A stretch of 64,000 nucleotides of DNA. Source: Pyropia yezoensis (taxonomy: Eukaryota > Rhodophyta > Bangiophyceae > Bangiales > Bangiaceae). Positions 1 to 11,773 of this stretch are shown in pieces. Below the pieces are notes generated by a model, which was not told the origin of the DNA, ran no database searches, and worked only from the letters and a program-made list of their open reading frames with translations. A program made the position numbers and the translations under genes. Numbering within the stretch: position 1 is the stretch's first letter; every line of letters starts with the position of its first letter. The DNA is taken from assembly GCA_009829735.1 (NCBI GenBank), contig CM020620.1:13947420-14011419 (forward strand), given 5' to 3'.

Positions 1-663
1 AACCTCCAGCGCGAGCAGCCGCCCCCCCCCCCCCCCGAGCCGGCAACCGCCCCCTTCACTGGCCGTTGCGTCCCGACCGGCATTGACATCGCCGCGCGCT
101 GCCAGCAGGCAGCACACGTCCATCACTGCCGCTCGCCCCACTACCGCCACTTGTCGCGCACGGGCGGCCGCCGGACGGCGGCCGCGGGGACCAGCCGTAA
201 AGCCGCGTGGAAAGAGTTTGCGAGGGCGTCCATCCGCCTCGTGGGGCCTCCAACGTCTCGGCCGAGAGCAGAGGCCACCGCGGCTGCCGTCACCGCCGAC
301 TCGCCGCGGTGGCAGGAGTGGTAAGCGAAGACGAGGTGGACAAAGCAGGCCCCCCCGCTCCGATCGCTGTCGGTGGACAACGGCGAACCCGCCGCCGTGC
401 TGGCGCGCAATGTGTCGCCCAAAAACAGAGGCGGTGAGGGTGGGCAGGGTGGCGGCATGGCAGAAGAGGGCCCCAGCACGCGGAGAGACGGCGATAGTCC
501 AACATCTCAGGGTTCGGAGGGAGGGGGAGCAGAAAGGAAATCGGAATGGAGTAAGTGGGATGAAGAAACGGATAGGCAGGGGGCTGACGTGCGAGCTGGG
601 GAAAGAGCAAAACTAGTAACCAGGGGGAGGAGGGGGGCAGTGACTGGCGGGAAGAAGACCTGG
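1..663. other. Left edge, no confident gene
   Basis: No ORF here is convincing. The minus-strand frame ending at 141 reads plausibly from about 345 to 141 (it contains SFHAALRLVPAAAVRR and ends RDKWR before a TAG), so it may be a terminal exon of a gene on the minus strand, but I recognise no family. The rest is G/C-rich low complexity and the 3' flank of COX10. Confidence 0.3.
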
Positions 664-1803
664 TCATGGCTTGGGAGAAGTGGTGACGTGCAACGGCACG
701 ATGGGAAGGAATGGGAAAGGCGCCAGCAACACCCACGGTACTGCCACATGACGGGTGTCAGAGAGCCCCTCCCCGTCGGTCGCCGCGGCTATCGCCACAG
801 CTGCTGCAGCTTCCGCCCGGGCCCGCGCGGCCGCCTCCGCCGCCACTTCTTCCCGCGGCCGCTTGTGCGCAAGCATCGCCGCCAGCACCACAGGCAGGTA
901 CACAACCGAAGCACGGAACAGTGGCCGTGCGGCCGCCACTGACGACGGGTCGGCAGACAGACGGAGGCTCCGTGCGTAGAGCCAAGCCCCACCTGCAGCA
1001 GCCTCCAGCCCAAACCACCCCGACGTGACGTCCTCGTATGCAAGGCCCGCCCCAAACGGCACCAGCGCCGCGGCGGTCAGGCGCGCCCACCGCGCGTTGG
1101 CCACTGGGTTGGCCACCGCCAGCATTCGTAGACGTGCCGCCGCATAATCTGCCCGAGCCATCACCGCGAGTGCATGAAAGTGGGGGATCTGCCACAGGAA
1201 GAGGGCGGCGCCCAGGTGATAGGCGCCCGCCTCTGTGGCGAGCGACAGGTCCCCTCCCGAGGCGGCGGCCCACCCGAGCACTGGCGGCACCGCCCCCACT
1301 ACGGCTCCCACCCATGTGTTGGCCACAGACACGGCCTTGAGGGGGGTATACACGCCGGCGTAGAGCGCAATGTTGGCTGCCCCGAGCGCCGCAGCCGTGT
1401 CGTTGGTCTTGGTCTTGAGGATCCCAAGCCCAGTACCGGCGGTGGCGGCAGCAAAGAGCCCCGCGTGCATCAGTGAAAGGCGCCCAGCCGGCAGCGGGCG
1501 GGCGCGGGTGCGGCCCATGAGTGCGTCCGAACGGATTTCGTACATTTGATTGAGGGTGTTTGCAGAGAGGGCGGTGAGGAAGGTGCCGGCGGTTGTCCAG
1601 CCCGCCGTTGCCGCCGCAGCGGGGGAGGTAAGGGGAGACTCATCTGATCGCAGACCATAGCCAGCCGTCGCCGTCAGGGCCACCAGGGCGCTGAGGCGAT
1701 GCTTGCCCAACGCAAGGTAGTCGCGGGCCCGCCGGCGGGCGCCCAGCTGCCGCACTGCTACGGCAGTTGTCGACGCAGCCGATGCCGACGCCATGCCGCT
1801 CAT
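664..1803 (-). CDS. COX10: Protoheme IX farnesyltransferase (heme O synthase), mitochondrial
   Basis: A UbiA-superfamily prenyltransferase that farnesylates heme B to heme O in the inner mitochondrial membrane, the first step of heme A synthesis for cytochrome c oxidase. Numbering from the ATG at 1803 gives 379 residues. The prenyl-diphosphate site reads NQMYEIRSDALMGRT (about 85-99), close to the eukaryotic COX10 form of the NxxxDxxxD motif, followed by RPLPAGR. YTPLK (152-156), NTWVGAVVGAVPPVLGW (162-178) and WQIPHFHALA (204-213, second conserved loop) follow in the family order, with hydrophobic segments between them. The first ~35 residues are Ser/Ala/Arg-rich, like a mitochondrial presequence. 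The open frame continues upstream only through a TTG, so I chose the ATG at 1803; the ATG at 1794 is an alternative. No intron is needed. The C-terminal ~65 residues are Ala-rich and not conserved in the family. Confidence 0.93.
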   Translation of the reverse strand: MSGMASASAASTTAVAVRQLGARRRARDYLALGKHRLSALVALTATAGYGLRSDESPLTSPAAAATAGWTTAGTFLTALSANTLNQMYEIRSDALMGRTRARPLPAGRLSLMHAGLFAAATAGTGLGILKTKTNDTAAALGAANIALYAGVYTPLKAVSVANTWVGAVVGAVPPVLGWAAASGGDLSLATEAGAYHLGAALFLWQIPHFHALAVMARADYAAARLRMLAVANPVANARWARLTAAALVPFGAGLAYEDVTSGWFGLEAAAGGAWLYARSLRLSADPSSVAAARPLFRASVVYLPVVLAAMLAHKRPREEVAAEAAARARAEAAAAVAIAAATDGEGLSDTRHVAVPWVLLAPFPFLPIVPLHVTTSPKP

Positions 1804-2221
1804 GGCTGACCACAAACCCGCGGGGTTGCACGCGGGGCAGCGGGGGATGGCGCAAAGTATAAAGACCAAAGGAGGTAGACGCAGCAACGATGGCGCAGTG
1901 GATCGCGCAGTGCGCAATAGCAGCGACGTGTGGAGGTGGGGAAGGTGGCGGACGCCTGAGGGTCGGGGCGGCGACAGGAATGTGGGGTCCCGAGCAGTGA
2001 CGTCCAATTTGAAGGTTTCACGCGAAGCTGCCACGTGGTGCGACGATGAAAGGAGCAGCACGAATCTTGCGCCGTGTGTGCGACTCAATGACCTTGGACA
2101 CGTGCAGTCTCATGCCTCCCCCCGCTCTCACGCCCATCCAGCGCTGTCTCCCCCCCAACCCTGCCCCCCCTGTCAACCTCTGTCCCTCCTCCAAACCTCC
2201 TTCCAGACCCCCCCGGTGGCA

Positions 2222-3103
2222 TCACTGCGGCAGTGTTGACCCACCTGGTGGGAGCGCCCGCCGAGCCGCGGCGGCTGCCACGGATAGCCCTGCGGCAACA
2301 CCAAAGAGGGCGGCCGTCTGGTAGCAGGCCGCCGCAGCCGCAGCTGACCACCCCAGCAAAGTGAGAAGACACGCAGACGTAGAAGAAGAACGATAGCAAA
2401 CAAAAAAACAACAGCAATGGAACAGAGTGGGGCGCGCGGGGACAAGACGCACCCGCAACCCCGCACCACCAATACGAAGATGTATACAGTTCCCCACCAT
2501 GCCAATGCCCCCCGCCCCCCCACACCCGCCCCAGACCCCCCACCCGCACCAGCGAGCAGTCGCAGGCACCAGTGGGTCACGCCGACCAACGACACACAGC
2601 ACGCGATGGGCAGTGAGACGCGGGGCGTGGCACCAGACCGTGTTGGGCACGAACCAAAAAAAAAAGGCAACAGTTGTGCAAGAGGTTGATGGGGTCAGTG
2701 CCAGCGCTCGGCTCGCGGACGCCGTGGCCGGCTGACGCCGTGGCGGCTCGCGACGCGCTGTGTGGTGTCCCCACAGGCGACGCAGACAGTCAGTGCTCTG
2801 GGTGCCAAGAGCACCCACGTAGCGGTACAGGAGCCAGGACCGCAGCCACCTGAGCTGCATCTCCGCAGTGCACCGTCCCGTCCCCCACCGCGCTGCCCGT
2901 CACCGCGCTGCCCTGCCCGCGGCGCAACTCCCGCCCGCCCAGGAGAGTCAGCCCCTAACACGTCCTGGACCTCACCTACCAAAGTCGCCGTGAAACCCAG
3001 TAAATCGGTAGCCGTTGGAGAAGAGGGTCCCAAACACACCCATGGTGAGGGCGCCGCACGCCAGCACCGCCGTCCGTGGAGAGGGGGCGGCGAAGACGCC
3101 CAT
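2222..3103 (-). CDS. Small predicted two-helix membrane protein, two exons
   Basis: Inferred spliced gene. Exon 1 (3103-2980) starts at an ATG and encodes 41 residues with a hydrophobic stretch (TAVLACGALTMGVFGTLF) and NGYRFTGFHGDF. It ends at a consensus donor (G|GTAGGTGAGG). Exon 2 (2343-2222) begins after TGGTCAG, restores the frame exactly (split Ala codon) and encodes ACYQTAALFGVAAGLSVA, a second hydrophobic stretch, before a TGA. The product would be 81 residues with two membrane helices; I do not recognise the family. The intron (2344-2979) is unusually long for this window and could hide a small middle exon. Phase agreement and the donor consensus are the main support. It lies divergent from the plus-strand Rab3GAP gene, about 0.7 kb away, so 3104-3790 is probably a shared upstream region. 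Confidence 0.42.
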
Positions 3104-3790
3104 CGATGCGGTGGGGGGGTGGGAGAAGGGTACAAGAGGGAGGGTGGAAGGGGGGGGTAGAGTCGGGCGGTGCACCAAGGCCGTGCCGGCTGGAGTGCAC
3201 GAGAGTCGGCGGCAGGAGACGAGATGCTCGTACGTGGATGAGCGCAAGGCGCGCGAGGAGAGACCGACACCAGGCAACACAAGCCGTGAAGAGCACGGCG
3301 GGAAAGCGTGTTGACTTTCCGAAAAAGCAGGTTTGGACAGTCAACTTCGGGCAGTTGTGCTTTCCCAAACTGCTCTTTGCCCAATCATACTGCATGTGTG
3401 CCCGCAAATCATCCGACAATGAGAAAATATATATTGAAAACTTACGAATATTTCCCCATTCCCGACGCACCGAGTTCGCGACGCCCTTGACAGTGCATTG
3501 TTTTGTCAGCGGCTGTTTGTGCATGGCAGGCTGAGAAGTCCCGACGGTGCGTCCCCGGCAAGTCAAGTACAAAGGCAGGCTGCGTTCAGAGCCCGCAGCA
3601 GCAGTCGATCAGCAACGCCCTTGCTGCGCACTTGCTCCTCGGTTTTCTCTGGGCTGGTGGTGTCTGTTCCCCAGGCCTGCGCTGGCCCCCACCACAAGGC
3701 TCTGCTGGTACATACCAAGAGGCTGGTGGTGGTTCCCTTCCCTTGTCCGTTCTTGACCATCGGGGACCCACGTCCCTATTCCCTTTTGCC

Positions 3791-5270
3791 ATGCCCTCTC
3801 CCCCTCCCACTGTTGACGCCATGTTCCCCCCCCCCTCCCCCCCCCCCCTGGCACCAGCCGTCTCTGAGATGCGCGACTACACCTGCGTCACCCCGTGGGA
3901 GCGCCTCGCACTCGACGCGGAGCTGGGCCTCGGCGCCATGCTCGCCGCCGCCATCCCGGAAGCGGCTGCGCTGCTCACAGCCTCCCCGCTGCCACCGCCG
4001 CCACCCCCCGGTTCGTCGTCACGCCACAGCGCGCCGCCCCTGTCGACGCTGCCGCCCCGAGCGGCGGCCGCCCCGGCGCTACCGTCGGCGACGATTGGGC
4101 TGCCAGACGGCGGCGGGGGCTCCCGGCTGGAGCTCCGCATCTCCGCCGCGGATGTGGACGGCGGCGGGGGGGCAGCGGGCGCCGCCGCCGCTGCCTCCGC
4201 CGCGGCTGCGGCCGCCGATGACCGCCGCCGTGGCCGGCCCGCCGGGTCGGCGGCGGCCGCCATTGCCGCCGCGACGGCTGCTGCACGATCGGCAACGGCG
4301 GCGGCGGCTGTCGGTGCGTACGCGGCGGTCAATGGGCGGTTAGGGGGGCTTGACGCGGGGATGCTCGGTCGCTTCCTTGGCGCCCCCGTGTGCATCTACA
4401 TGGCCCCCGCGCCGGCGCCGGTGGGGAGGGCCCGGGGGGGGGGGGGGGGGGGGGGGGGGGTTCAAGCCCGTCTGGGCGTGGTGCCGGCCGGGCCGCGGCC
4501 GGCAGTGTAGGTGGCGTCGAGAATGGGAGCCCGCCGCCAGCGGGTAGCAACGGGGCTGGCGGTGGCGCCGGGGGGGCCCCTACGGGAGGCACCCCCGCCC
4601 CTCTGTCTGCCCACCCCCCCCCCTCCCTCGACGGCATTGTTGCTGCTGACGCGGCTGCCGCCGCATCACTCCTGTCTGCCCTCACGGTTGGCGCCGGGGT
4701 GGCGGGGGTGGCCCTCCCAGTGGTGCTCCCCGTTGGCCCCCCCGCCGACGCGCGCTTCCTCGGCCGCTCCCCCCCCATCCGCGGCGGCGGCCCCGGCGGG
4801 GGTGGAGGGGTGGCGGTGCCGCCCATGCGCTACGCCTGCGACGCGGTGCCGTACCTGCCCGCGGCGGTGGCCCACCTGGACGGGCTGCTGCAGCTGTTCC
4901 GCCACCGCCGCCACGGGCGGGGGGCGCTGGCGGAGCCGCTGGGCGGGTACGGGGTGGTGGCAAAGTTTTCCTACTCGTGGGCCGCCTTTCGGTCCACGCG
5001 GGGGCCCCCGCGCCTGCGGCCCGCTGGGGGGGCGGCGGGCGGGGGGGGGGCTGCCCGTGCCCGCTCCGCGTCGTCGCCGCCGCTGCCCCTGACGCCGCTC
5101 GGCGGGCGGGGGGGGGGGGTGGGGAGGCGGCCCCGGGCGGCCCCGCCGCTGGCGCCAATAGCACCGCCCGACGCGCCCGGGCGGTCCGCGACGGCGGCGC
5201 GTTGCCGGGCGCGCCGCCCCCCTCAGCGAGGCCTACACCCCGAGGCGAGGTGGGTGGCGGTGGCGGCGGC

Positions 5271-5301
<31 letters not shown>

Positions 5302-6552
5302 GCGGCGGCGTCGGCGGCAGTGGCAGTGGTGACCGGGGTGCGGCCGGCCACGCTGCTGCCGCCGCGGCCGCTGCCGCGGAGGAGGAAGGCCCCCCCCCCG
5401 ACCGGTGGTGGGCGCTCCGGGAGCTGTCCCTCACCGCCCTCTGGCCGCGCTTCCGCGTCGCCCGCCTCGGCACGCGGGACACGGCGTGGGCGCTCCTCCC
5501 CCGGTCGGCGCCGCTGTGGCGCCTCCGCGCGGCGCTTCCGTCGGCACCGTCGGGCACCACCCCCGGCGCGGCGGCGGTCGCACGGCTGGCGGCGTTGGAG
5601 GCCGCCGCCGTCCTCGCAGCAGGGGGCGGCGGCGGCGCGGGCAGCGGGGTGGCCGCTGCTGCTGCCGTGGGGGGGGGGCGCCGCTGGGCGGCCGCCGCCG
5701 CTGCCGGGGACGGCGGCGGCGGCGACTCCCCATCACCGCCGCCGCTTAGCCGCACCGAGTCGCCTGCCGCGGCGGCGGTGGCGCGGCTGGCGCGCCTGCC
5801 CCCGCCGCTGCCGCCATCGCCGTCGGGGGCGGCGTCAGAGGGGGGTGGCTGGTACGCCGCCCCCACGGCGCCGGGAGGGGGTGGGGGGGGGGCGCCCCGC
5901 CACCGGGGGGCGACGGCCGCCGCCGACGCGGCCGCCGAGGACGCCTTTGTGGCGGCCGCGCTGGTGGCGGTGTTTGCGCCCACCGCAGGGGGGGGGGGGG
6001 GGGGGCGACGGCCGCGGCGCGGGGCAAAGCGCTCCCTCGGGGGTAGCACGTCGGCCGCGTCGTTGGGGAGTGGCGGGGATGGCTGCGGGGGGGATGGTGG
6101 CGGCGGGGGTGGGGGGGGGGCGGGGTCTGCTGGGGGGGACGGCGCCTGCGGCGAGGCGGCGGCGCTCGTGGAGCGCCTCGCCGCGACGGTGGCGGCGCCC
6201 GGCGTGCGGTCCGGTGGGGTGGACCGCCTGTGGCACGCCTTTGTCGACGGCCTCGCCGCGCACGTGGACCGGGGGGCTCGGCTGGGGCGACCGCCGGGAG
6301 GGGGCGGCGGCAGGGGCTGCGGCGGAGGGGGGGGTCTGCCGCCGCCCCCGCCGCCATCGTCCGTGTCGGTGGGGGACGTGGGCGTCGGCGACGCGCCCAT
6401 TGACATGCGCGCGCCGCTGCTCGTGCAGACCGTCCAGATGGTGGACGCGTGCATTGGGCGGGCGGCAGCCGCGGCGGCGGCGGCCACCGCGGCAGGGCGG
6501 GAGGGCGGGGCGGTCGGCGGGGTGGCGGCCACTCCCGCTGACCCACCCTCCG

Positions 6553-6583
<31 letters not shown>

Positions 6584-8750
6584 ACCCGAGCCGCCACCTG
6601 CGGGCACGGCACCCGCGTCGGACGAGGAATGGGAGTCAAGCTGGGGCTGGGCCGACGCGGACGTCCCGCTGACGCCGCCGCCGGCCGCGGCGTCTCCCCG
6701 GTCACGACCTGTGGGTGCACCCGTCACAGCGACGGCCGCCGCTGCTGTCGACGGCGGCGGCGGCGGCGGCACGGCGGTGGCGGCGTCCCCGCCGTCGTCA
6801 CCGCCCGTGGCCAATGCGGACGGCCTCTACCCCGCCGACGTTGCACGCGGGCGGCGACGGCGGGTGGGTACGCTCCGCCTGCTGTACGCCCCCCCCGCAA
6901 GGGCGGGCGGTGGCGGCGGCGACGACGGGGACGACGCCGCCGGCAACGACCACGATGACCGGGAGGCGTGGCTGTGGGAGCCTGCGCTGCAGCTCCCCCC
7001 CCTGCAGACGTCGGCAGACGCGCAGGCGGCGCAGGACGCGCTCGCCGCGCCGTCCCTGTCGTCGGCCGCCCGGGCGGCGCTGCAGTCGGCGTCGCTGGCC
7101 GCCGAGATGGCGGCGTTCAAGGCCGCCAACGGGGGCGGCGCGGTGCTCGCCGACTTCTTGCGCTGGTTCTCCCCGGCCGACGTGGCGGTCAGTGAGGCGG
7201 CCGCGGTCCCGGCGGCCGCGACCGACGATGGTGGGGCCTCGTCTGGCGATGGCGGTGCCGTCGGCGGAAGTGACGGGGGTGAGGGTGGTGGTGGCGGTGG
7301 CGGTGGCGGTACGAACGGCGGTAGCCATGGCAGCGACGGTGGTGGCGAGGGCGGCGGCGCCCCTTCCCTCCCGCCTCCCCTGCCACCCACCCCCGACGGC
7401 CGGACCGTCACCCTCTCGGCGCGGATGGCAACGCCCGACAACCTGTGGCAGCGCCTGTGGGCGGCCGCCAGCCCCCTCCCCGCCGCCGCCGCGGCGCCGG
7501 CGTTTGACCCCGCGGGCCGGGCGGCGGCGGCGCTTGCCGCCCTCCGCTCCACCCGCCGGCCGTCGCTGCTGCGGCAGCTGGCGGCCGTCACCGCCGCCGC
7601 GGCGGTCTCCTCGGCGGCCGCCGCCGCGGGCCACCCGCCGGCGGTCGCCGAGGCGGTCACCGCCGCGCGGCGGGCGGTGGCGGCGCTCGTCGCGCGCGAC
7701 GCGGACGCAGAGGCGCCCCTGCCGGTGGGGGGAGGGAGGGGGTGGGGTGGGGCGGGCGGGGAGGCGGCTGTTGCGGCCCCCCACCCCGCCGCCCTGTCGG
7801 CGTCCTCCCCTCTGCCGGGCGGGGACGCCGCCGAGGCCGCCGTCGGCGGCCTCGCCGGTGCGCCCTCCTCCCGCTCCATGCCGTCGGCTGCGCCGTCGCC
7901 GTCACCGTCAGCCATGGGCAACGGCCGCGGCGGCGGCCGAGCGGGCGGCGGCGCGGCGGCACCGCCCTTCCCCCCCCCACCTTTGCGGGTGCTGCCCCCC
8001 CCGCAAAGCCTCGGCCGGGACCTCACCGCGACCGCCGACGCGGTGGCGGCGGTGGAGGTGGCGGCGTGCCGGTCGCTGGCAGTGGCGACAGCGTTGCGGC
8101 GTGCCCGCCTGGGCGCGGCCGTCGAGGACGCGCTGGCGCGGGGGGAGGCCGCCGAGCTCCGCCGCGGCGTCGACGCTGCCGCGCGGTCCCGCCTGGCCGC
8201 CCTCGTCGGCCTGTCAGGGGAGTACGCGGTGGACGGGGGGGGGGAGGAGGAGGAGGAGGAGCAGCACGGGCGGGGCGGCGGCGGGGGCGGTGCCGCCGCC
8301 GCCGCGTATGGCATGGGGGGGGGCGGGGGGTGGGACTATGACGACGACCACGCCGGTGCGGCCGACGGGTGGGATGACGCTGCGGGTGGGAGTGACGGGG
8401 AGGACGCCTGGTTTGACGCGCCCGCCCGCCTCGGCGGCGACGCTGCCGCCACCGACGCGGTGGGCGCTCGCGGCGCCGGCGCCGGCGCCGGCCGCGCCGG
8501 TGACCGCGGTGGCGGCCGCGGTGGTGCTCACCGCGGCGGCGGCGGCGGCGGCGGTAGCGGCGGTGGCGACGGCGGTGGCGGCGGCGGCGGTGGGGGCGGC
8601 GGCGGGGGCGGGGAGCCGCCGCCGCCCCTCCTGCCCGACGTGCGCGAGTTTGTGCTCGAAGCGCCGGCGGGGGTGGACCGGCTGTACGCGCGGCTGAGCG
8701 CCAATGAGTTCCGCGCGGGGTGGCGGCTGGCGGTGGACGACACGCTGTGA
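3791..8750 (+). CDS. RAB3GAP1: Rab3 GTPase-activating protein catalytic subunit
   Basis: Catalytic subunit of the Rab3GAP complex, which in animals acts with RAB3GAP2 on Rab3 and as an exchange factor for Rab18 in membrane traffic. The N-terminus (EMRDYTCVTPWERLALDAEL, ~3855-3915) matches the family's DFTTASEWER start. LLVQTVQMVDACI (~6420), DEEWESSWGWAD (~6620), AAFKAANGGGAVLADFLRWFSP (~7110-7175, split here between conserved AFKAAN and DFLRWFSP) and LSARMATPDNLWQRLW (~7413-7460) follow in family order. The C-terminus (NEFRAGWRLAVDDTL) matches the family's FRLAGAFSSDT end. Long Ala/Gly inserts make it much bigger than the ~980-residue human protein. The reading frame changes twice, both near G-runs: at ~4433-4460 and again at ~5030-5120. 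I cannot tell homopolymer sequencing error from short introns. The start may be the ATG at 3791 or at 3821; the frame upstream has no better ATG. Confidence 0.85.
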
Positions 8751-9612
8751 GCTGGGGGGGGTGGGGGGGGGGGTGGGGTCGCGTTTGTTGGTGCGTGGCA
8801 TGCGTGGGGTGGTGTGCGCCGCCAGTTTGAGGGCTTGCGGGGCGACGCGGCGCGGGCGGCGGCGGCGGTGGCGGCGGCGGGTGTGGGGGGGTGGGGTGGG
8901 GGCGGAGGCGGCCCCTGTGGCCGCCGCCGTTGCCACCGCCGCCCGTGCACGGCGGGGTCGGGGGATGACGAGGACAGGGGGGACGGCGGGGGAGGGGGGC
9001 GGGGGGCCGCTTTTAGGGGGGGGGGGGGGGCGAGGCTGCCGGGGAAGGGGGGCGGGGGGGGGGGAGGGGGGGTGGGAGACTGGCACCGGTACCCCCACCA
9101 CGACGCTGCCGCGGCTGCGCCACGTCGGCGGGGCGGTTGGGTTGCCACCACGGGCGGCACTTTTTTTTTCTTTATGGGAGGGCCCACGGAGAGGCGCGGC
9201 CGGTTGAGCGCCGCCACAGGGGGGGCGGCGGCCCAGGATGCAGGGAAAGAGGGGGGGAGGAAAGCCGGGGGGTACGCAGGGGGGGTGGTGGCGCGTCGGC
9301 CGCGCGCCGCCGCCGCCGCCGCCGCCGCCGTCGTGCAAGGTACGGCGGGCCGTCGCCGCGGGGACCGCCGCCGCCGGTGGCCGCCGCCGTGCCGAGCCGC
9401 GCCGGCGGTCCCGGCCGCGGCGGTCGGCCATGGCGGCAGCGGCGGCTACAAGGACACGGCCCCACCCCCCGGCCGCGCCCCCCCCCCCCCCCCCCCCCCC
9501 CCACCCGCCGCCAGCCCCCTACCCCCGCGCGGCCACCACCCTCCCGCCGGGGGACGTGCGTTGCAAAGCGGGGCCCGCCGCCCCCCTGCTCGGGGCCTGG
9601 GGGTCGCGGGCG
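8751..9612. other. Convergent intergenic spacer
   Basis: This lies between the 3' ends of the Rab3GAP gene (+) and the ENTH gene (-). It is G-rich low complexity with G-runs (8756-8777, 9016-9030, 9054-9070), a T-run at 9161-9169 and a C-run at 9480-9502. I see no supportable gene; the long open frames here are composition shadows. Confidence 0.5.
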
Positions 9613-9736
9613 TCACGACCAAAACGAGTCTTCGTCGCTGCTCGCGTGCCCCCCCCCGCCCGCCGCCCGCCCGCCCGCCGCCGTCGCCGCCACCCCCGGC
9701 CGCGCCGTCGCGGCGGCGCGACGCCCACTGCCGCCA

Positions 9737-9768
<32 letters not shown>

Positions 9769-10644
9769 GCCGCGACGGGCGGCTGGCCCACTCGTCCCGC
9801 CCAGGGGCACGCTGTCCCACTCACCCGCCCCCCCCCCCCCCAGCCCTGTGCCCTTATCCTCGTCTCCCCACTCACCCCACACGCCGCCGCCGCCGCCGCC
9901 GACGCCCCCGGTCGTCGACGCTGGCGCCACGCCCGGCGACAGGGGCAGCGGCGACCCGCCGACGCCCCCCCCGCCCGTTGGCGGCGGCAGCACCGACGGG
10001 GAGGCGGGCGCAGAGGTGGTTGGTGCAGCGGCGGCGGCGGCGGCTGCACCGGCAGCGCCCCCCCCGCCGTCGGCCGACGATGGTGAGGACGCGACAGCGC
10101 CGCCCGCCGCAACGATCGCCGCCCGCTCCTCCCGCAGCGCCCGCCGGTCCCCCAGCAGGCGGGTGACCTCGGCGGCCGCCGCCCGCACGCGGGTGCCCGC
10201 GTCGGCACCGGTGCCCAGCGCAGCCGCGTCGTCGGCGGGGTCCCCCCCGGGCTTTTTCGGGTGCGGGTAGGCGCGGAACGACTCGAGCTGCGGCAGCGCC
10301 GCGTGGAGCTCGCTCACCACCCGCTCGTCCCCGTGGCGGAGGAGGTACGCCAGCAGGTCCAGCGCCTTTTCCACGCACCGCGGGTGGGGGGAGGCCAGCC
10401 GCCCCCACACGATCGCCATGACCAGCGGGTAGTGGGCGGGGTTGGCCGTCTCGGCGGCGAGGCGGGCGAGGAGCTTGGCCGAGGGGGGGCTGGGCGAGTC
10501 GGCCGTCGCCGCGCGCGTGTCGTTTTCAACGGCAGTCATGACCGCATTCTTCAGCCCGGAAGCGACCGCCGCCTGGAGGTGCCGCGCCCGCCGGCGGAGC
10601 GCCGCCCAGTCCACCCCAGAGAGTTGTCTGGTGAGGGCATCCAT
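9613..10644 (-). CDS. ENTH-domain (epsin-like) clathrin adaptor
   Basis: 343 residues from the ATG at 10644; the open frame upstream has other ATGs but only Pro-rich non-domain sequence. Residues ~35-175 form an epsin N-terminal homology domain: MTAVENDTRAAT (start of the helical fold), YPLVMAIVWGRL (72-83, like the family's IMxVLWKRL), VEKALDLLAYLLRHGDERVV (91-110, like KALTLLDYLIKNGSERVV), LESFRAY (120-126) and RVRAAAAEVTRLLGD then LREER (152-174). ENTH domains bind phosphoinositides and help clathrin-coat assembly at endosome, trans-Golgi or plasma membrane. The remaining ~165 residues are Ala/Gly/Pro/Ser low complexity ending in the acidic-aromatic SSDEDSFWS, which might be an adaptor-binding tail (inference). 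No ubiquitin-interacting motif or NPF repeat is visible, so which membrane it serves is open. Confidence 0.82.
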
Positions 10645-11773
10645 GGTTGGCCGGGAAGGGGGGGGGGTGGTGGGGGGGGGGGGCGACAGCGGCGGAGGCG
10701 GCGGTGGCAGCGGCGATGGGGCAGCAGAGCAGTGCAGGCAGCAGAAGTGAACGTGGCGTGCAGACGCGACGCGGGTCGGTGGTGGAGCAGAGAAGGGGGG
10801 GGGGGGCGGATGCGCGGGGAGGAGGGGGGACAGCGAGGGATGAAGGTGGCGTGGGTGGCGACAGGGCTGGCATATCTCCGGACAGCATGGCAGGCCCTCA
10901 CCCACTTTGGTCAGGTGCGTGTCGTTTGGTCCGCCAGAATGCGACGATGCTCCCAACGTTGGTACTTTTTTTTTTTGGACCGCATCGGCCATGAATCTCC
11001 CTTTCGAGGGAAAGCTCACGATCATCCACCAGCCAGCCAATCAAGATGTGCACTGCGGCGACGCAGCCGCTGCCGGCTTCTATTGGCAGCTGGACGCAGG
11101 TCGACAGGCGGCAGACGTGCCTCGACGGCCGCACGAGCAACTCCAGAAGGGAAATTTACTGACTCTCGTTCCAATTTCTGGCGTGCGTAGCCGCGTCGAA
11201 TTTCATTCCCTGCCCACGCCGCCACCCGTGCCGTATTCGCCAACGGCGCCGTCGGCGCTTCGCCGCGCACCCGCAGCTCGCCCCGCCAGGTCAACACTTG
11301 CGAAAACGCTCAACGCCGACCGCGTAGCTGACCGGCAAGGCGAGATGGCGGTCGCCACGCAGTGCGCGCTTGGGCATGCCGTCGGCGGTAGAGGTTCTGT
11401 CCGTGGCACAGACGACGCTCGGCGACGCGGGCGCGGCGGGTCACGGCTTGCGTCGGTGGCGCACGGCCGGGTCCCAGCACGTCGTCGTCTCTTGGGGGGT
11501 GGCGTCGGTCGGTGGCAGTAACGCAGCGTTCTGTTGCAGGGGGGGATAGCGGGGCGGGGGCCTTGCTGCGCCCTTTGGTACCCTCTGCTCTGGACTCCAG
11601 GACAAACGGATGGAAGAAAGAAAAAAAAGAACGCGGGCGGACTCCAAACAAGAGGCGGCCCCCCCCGATACACACCTGCCGTGCGCCCGCGCATGTACCT
11701 TGCCCCGAGCAAGCGCAATCCCTCCCTCGCACGCACCCCCCCTCCCACCCCCACACGGGCCCCCCACCGCTGC
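10645..11773. other. Intergenic spacer without a recognisable gene
   Basis: This contains the Pro-coding 5' flank of the ENTH gene, a T-run at 10966-10976 and an A-rich patch near 11,610-11,630. Composition falls between 10,900 and 11,220. Several short ORFs are open on both strands but none shows a domain or consistent codon pattern. Confidence 0.4.

Noticed and set aside
141..479. Minus-strand ORF at the left edge
   Set aside because: Part of it reads like protein, but no start, splice site or family can be shown within the window.
1804..2088. N-terminal extension of COX10
   Set aside because: The open frame continues upstream but begins at TTG and shows no conserved sequence. The ATG at 1803 starts a plausible presequence.
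4682..6814. 710-codon minus-strand ORF opposite Rab3GAP
   Set aside because: Pro/Ala/Arg composition only. The plus strand carries the conserved Rab3GAP blocks, so this is a shadow of GC-rich codons.
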